A stretch of DNA of 64,000 nt from CAZQRP01 sp964596125 (lineage in GTDB: Bacteria; Chloroflexota; Dehalococcoidia; GIF9; UBA5629), in the NCBI GenBank assembly GCA_964596125.1, contig CAZQRP010000018.1:1-64000 (forward strand). Direction: 5' to 3'. The notes under the pieces are model-generated. The model made no database searches. It was not told where the DNA came from and saw nothing but the letters and a program-made list of their open reading frames with translations. Within the stretch, counting starts at the first letter, position 1. Each line of letters starts with the position of its first letter. The position numbers and the translations under genes were made by a program. Shown in pieces: positions 62,251-64,000 of this stretch.

Positions 62251-62274
62251 GGCTCCTCGGGCAGGATTCGAACC
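62251..62274 (-). other. tRNA-3'-end-like scar of the tRNA-Asn type
   Basis: On the minus strand GGTTCGAATCCTGC then CCGAGGAGCCA: a well-preserved T-loop, 3' T-stem, acceptor strand, discriminator G and CCA as in tRNA-Asn. The 5' T-stem matches at 4 of 5 positions, but the rest of the tRNA is replaced by palindromic repeats and a GIY-YIG remnant. Confidence 0.55.
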
Positions 62275-62276
62275 TC

Positions 62277-62312
62277 CCGCCTGGGGCGGGCGGTTAATCC
62301 GCCTGAGGCGGA
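62277..62312. repeat. pair of short GC-rich palindromes
   Basis: CCCGCCTGGGGCGGG (62277-62291) and TCCGCCTGAGGCGGA (62298-62312) are near-identical small palindromes. The second forms the end of the GIY-YIG remnant's reading frame (Pro-Pro-Gln-Ala-Asp-stop on the minus strand). Confidence 0.55.
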
Positions 62313-62450
62313 CCCGCTCTGACGTTGAGCATGGTCTTCAGCCATTCTCTGCCTTTACCGGATTTCAATGATTTTTCACATTTCATAGCTTCGGCCCTTG
62401 TAGAGTATTGTTCAGATAGGATAAGTTTCTACGGACTTCGACCAGGGGTA
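62294..62450 (-). pseudogene. GIY-YIG nuclease-family remnant
   Basis: The minus strand encodes 'TPGRSP', a TAG stop where a conserved Trp is expected, then 'KLILSEQYSTRAEAMKCEKS' and 'LKSGKGREWLKTML', the C-terminal half of the small GIY-YIG (YhbQ/UvrC-N-like) proteins. The N-terminal GIY-YIG catalytic half is missing. The frame ends inside the palindromic repeat next to the tRNA-Asn-like scar. Confidence 0.65.
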
Positions 62451-62717
62451 ATATAATAATAAGATTAAAGGCAGGCCATCTCTGCGCGTACTGGAGCACC
62501 GATGGGTGGGGAAGCCCGGCCCGCTGTGCGAGCGGTGCCCGCTTTGAGACCATCGAGTGAGTTACGCCGAAGAAGTCTCCCACATCCTCCAGCGTCCAGT
62601 TCATCAGCATGTGGAACTAGGTGACACCTGAAAATACCCTCTTTTATTGACAGCTCTAAGTCTAATGTTATAATGACATTAAAACTTTATATTACATAAT
62701 GATTAATGGAGGGGGAA
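62451..62717. other. intergenic region, no intact gene
   Basis: A minus-strand frame from about 62610 contains 'WTLEDVGDFFGVTHSMVSKR', which looks like a helix-turn-helix remnant, but it runs into the GIY-YIG fragment in another frame and has no coherent C-terminus. Probably gene debris. Confidence 0.4.
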
Positions 62718-63125
62718 ATGGTTAACGCAAACACTCACAAAGAAAGACAGGACGTTATTATAGATTCACTATCATGCTTAACGGCAGGCTCATTATTCAT
62801 AACAATTTTCTTTACCATTCCATTACAGTTCCCAATTAACTATTTGATAATAATTGTCGGAGTATTGTTATTACTATTATCTCCAATGTTATGCATATTC
62901 ATATATAAAGAAGCAAGTATAACCAAGGCTCAAAAACTATTGAGGGTAGCACGACCTACACTAGGTGTAGCTACATTATTATCAATAGCATTTGCTGGGC
63001 TGAGCATTATTAGCCTATTTCATGACCTTAAACTGCCTGTATTAGCGGTAATTTTTTTAATTTATATAATTCTATGCCTCATTCTTTTTATTTTTGCTCA
63101 GGCATTCCTGATATTTAGACGTTAA
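62718..63125 (+). CDS. four-helix membrane protein of unknown function
   Basis: About 135 residues from the ATG at 62718, which follows GGAGGGGG. Four hydrophobic segments ('LTAGSLFITIFFTIPLQF', 'YLIIIVGVLLLLLSPMLCIF', 'LGVATLLSIAFAGLSIISLF', 'VLAVIFLIYIILCLILFIFA') alternate with short charged loops. No family recognised. It precedes the AbiEii-like gene by about 120 bases, but there is no sign that the two are linked. AT-rich composition differs from the surrounding genes. Confidence 0.6.
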   Translation: MVNANTHKERQDVIIDSLSCLTAGSLFITIFFTIPLQFPINYLIIIVGVLLLLLSPMLCIFIYKEASITKAQKLLRVARPTLGVATLLSIAFAGLSIISLFHDLKLPVLAVIFLIYIILCLILFIFAQAFLIFRR

Positions 63126-63242
63126 CTTGAATAACAAATCTTAAAAACAGGTTTAGGGATTGCTCTCCGGCGGGTGCCTGCTAGGGGAGCGGCTGTATAT
63201 AGGCGCGAACACGCAGTTTTTGATATTATGTAAAAGAGTATT

Positions 63243-64000
63243 ATGATCGAACCAAGAGAGATAGAAGAAGTCTCAAAACAACTCGGAGTCCATACATCGC
63301 ATGTTCAGCGAGACTATGTGCATAGTTGGCTTTTATCCCAGCTGTATTCATCAAGTCCACTTGGAAAGCAACTTGTATTAAAGGGTGGAAACTGCCTTCG
63401 GAAGGCATACTTTGAAAGCGGGCGCTACTCACGTGACCTCGACTTCTCAACCACCATACGTATATCAGACTCTGATCTTGGACGGGAACTCAATGATGTC
63501 TGCCAAGCTCTGGGCAAACGTACCGGTATAATATTTGATACCGAGCGGACACGGATACAGGATAAACGTGGAGCTGACTTAGATAAAAATATCTCCGAAG
63601 CAAGGTTGTATTTCCGTGACTTCTTTGGCCAAGAGAGTGAGCTTATTATTGGGGTTCGCCTCGATGTAACACAGTTTGATCGACTATATCTACCAGTTCA
63701 AGAACGCTACTTAATCCATCCGTATTCTGATGCCGATAATTGTTCAGCACTCATCCGGTGCATTAAGCTCGAGGAACTCTTGGCCACGAAGATGCGATGC
63801 CTTCTTCAAAGACGGCATATTGCAGATTTATTCGACCTTGCATATGCAACACTACTCAGTCAAGAATTGGAGATAAACAGGGCAGAACTATTGTCAGTCT
63901 TCTTTAAAATAACCATATTTGGAAGGAGCCCAGGCGTCGCAAAGGGACTATTTATTGATCTTCCACTTGAGGTCCTCAGCAGGTTTTGGTCGAACTATAT
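63243..64000 (+). CDS. AbiEii/AbiGii-type nucleotidyltransferase toxin, partial at window edge
   Basis: 252 codons are open from the ATG at 63243 to the window end, with no stop. The nucleotidyltransferase signature is clear: 'LVLKGGNCLRKAYF' followed by 'RYSRDLDFST' (the G-G/S ... D-x-D catalytic pair), then 'VRLDVTQFDRLYLPVQ' and 'CIKLEELLATKMRCLLQRRH', matching the AbiEii family. AbiEii is the toxin of the type IV AbiE phage-defence system and is normally preceded by an AbiEi antitoxin. Here the upstream gene is a membrane protein, so the antitoxin must be absent, downstream or unrelated. Confidence 0.85.
   Translation, partial: MIEPREIEEVSKQLGVHTSHVQRDYVHSWLLSQLYSSSPLGKQLVLKGGNCLRKAYFESGRYSRDLDFSTTIRISDSDLGRELNDVCQALGKRTGIIFDTERTRIQDKRGADLDKNISEARLYFRDFFGQESELIIGVRLDVTQFDRLYLPVQERYLIHPYSDADNCSALIRCIKLEELLATKMRCLLQRRHIADLFDLAYATLLSQELEINRAELLSVFFKITIFGRSPGVAKGLFIDLPLEVLSRFWSNY

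Noticed and set aside
46285..62274. Intact tRNA genes at the T-arm-like sites
   Set aside because: None could be folded with complementary acceptor, D and anticodon stems; only 3' portions are present.
62383..62610. Minus-strand 75-codon frame with an HTH-like start
   Set aside because: Its C-terminal half overlaps the GIY-YIG remnant read in another frame, so it is probably debris rather than a gene.
1..64000. CRISPR arrays or long tandem repeats
   Set aside because: No regularly spaced repeat with spacers was seen in any gap between genes.

Overview
The window reads as chromosome of an anaerobic bacterium using the Wood-Ljungdahl pathway. The best guess is a sediment or groundwater member of the Chloroflexota, class Dehalococcoidia. 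That placement is inferred from gene content: MetV/MetF-type methylenetetrahydrofolate reductases wired to NADH-dehydrogenase-like modules, GAF-type sensor kinases, a MalT-like LuxR regulator, and a recA-recX-rny-ymdB block. No rRNA gene, intact tRNA or CRISPR array was seen, so taxonomy cannot be fixed here.

Layout. 1-5.2 kb: small membrane and secreted proteins of unknown role, plus a decayed QueG-like gene. 5.4-13.3 kb (minus strand): an operon-like run encoding a formate-dehydrogenase-alpha-like protein, NuoE, a NuoF-GltD fusion, MetV and MetF. 13.3-15.1 kb: two response regulators. 15.4-19.5 kb (plus strand): a second, slimmer set, HoxU/NuoG-N, NuoE, NuoF, MetV and MetF. 19.5-24.6 kb: signalling block with three receiver-only proteins, a cyclic-nucleotide-binding-domain protein and two GAF histidine kinases. 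25-40.6 kb: housekeeping genes (amidohydrolase, thpR, comF, hpf, macrodomain, ogt, dnaE, nadE, recA, recX, rny, ymdB, PHP). 40.67-42.65 kb: a complete IS1595-family element with two passenger genes, recognisable inverted ends and an 8-bp target duplication. 42.7-46.2 kb: znuABC-fur. 46.3-64 kb: accessory region holding an FMN reductase, an SRPBCC protein, a CotH/VTC/DUF4956 trio, a secreted caspase-like protein, a TMEM175-like channel, an unusual aldehyde dehydrogenase, a MalT-LuxR regulator next to two methyltransferases, gene fragments, recurrent tRNA-3'-end-like scars and, at the edge, an AbiEii-type nucleotidyltransferase.

The most interesting biology is the pair of methylenetetrahydrofolate reductase modules about 2 kb apart with a regulator block between and beside them. 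Both couple MetVF to a NADH-oxidising NuoEF diaphorase. The left one also carries a formate-dehydrogenase-like subunit whose Sec/Cys position and two companion catalytic residues are all replaced (Tyr, Ser, Gln), and a NuoF fused to a GltD/NfnB-like flavoprotein. It therefore looks like a NAD(P)H-linked, possibly bifurcating, methylene-THF reductase complex that has reused a dead formate dehydrogenase as an electron-transfer subunit. That reading is inference. The residue changes, gene order and fusion are seen directly.
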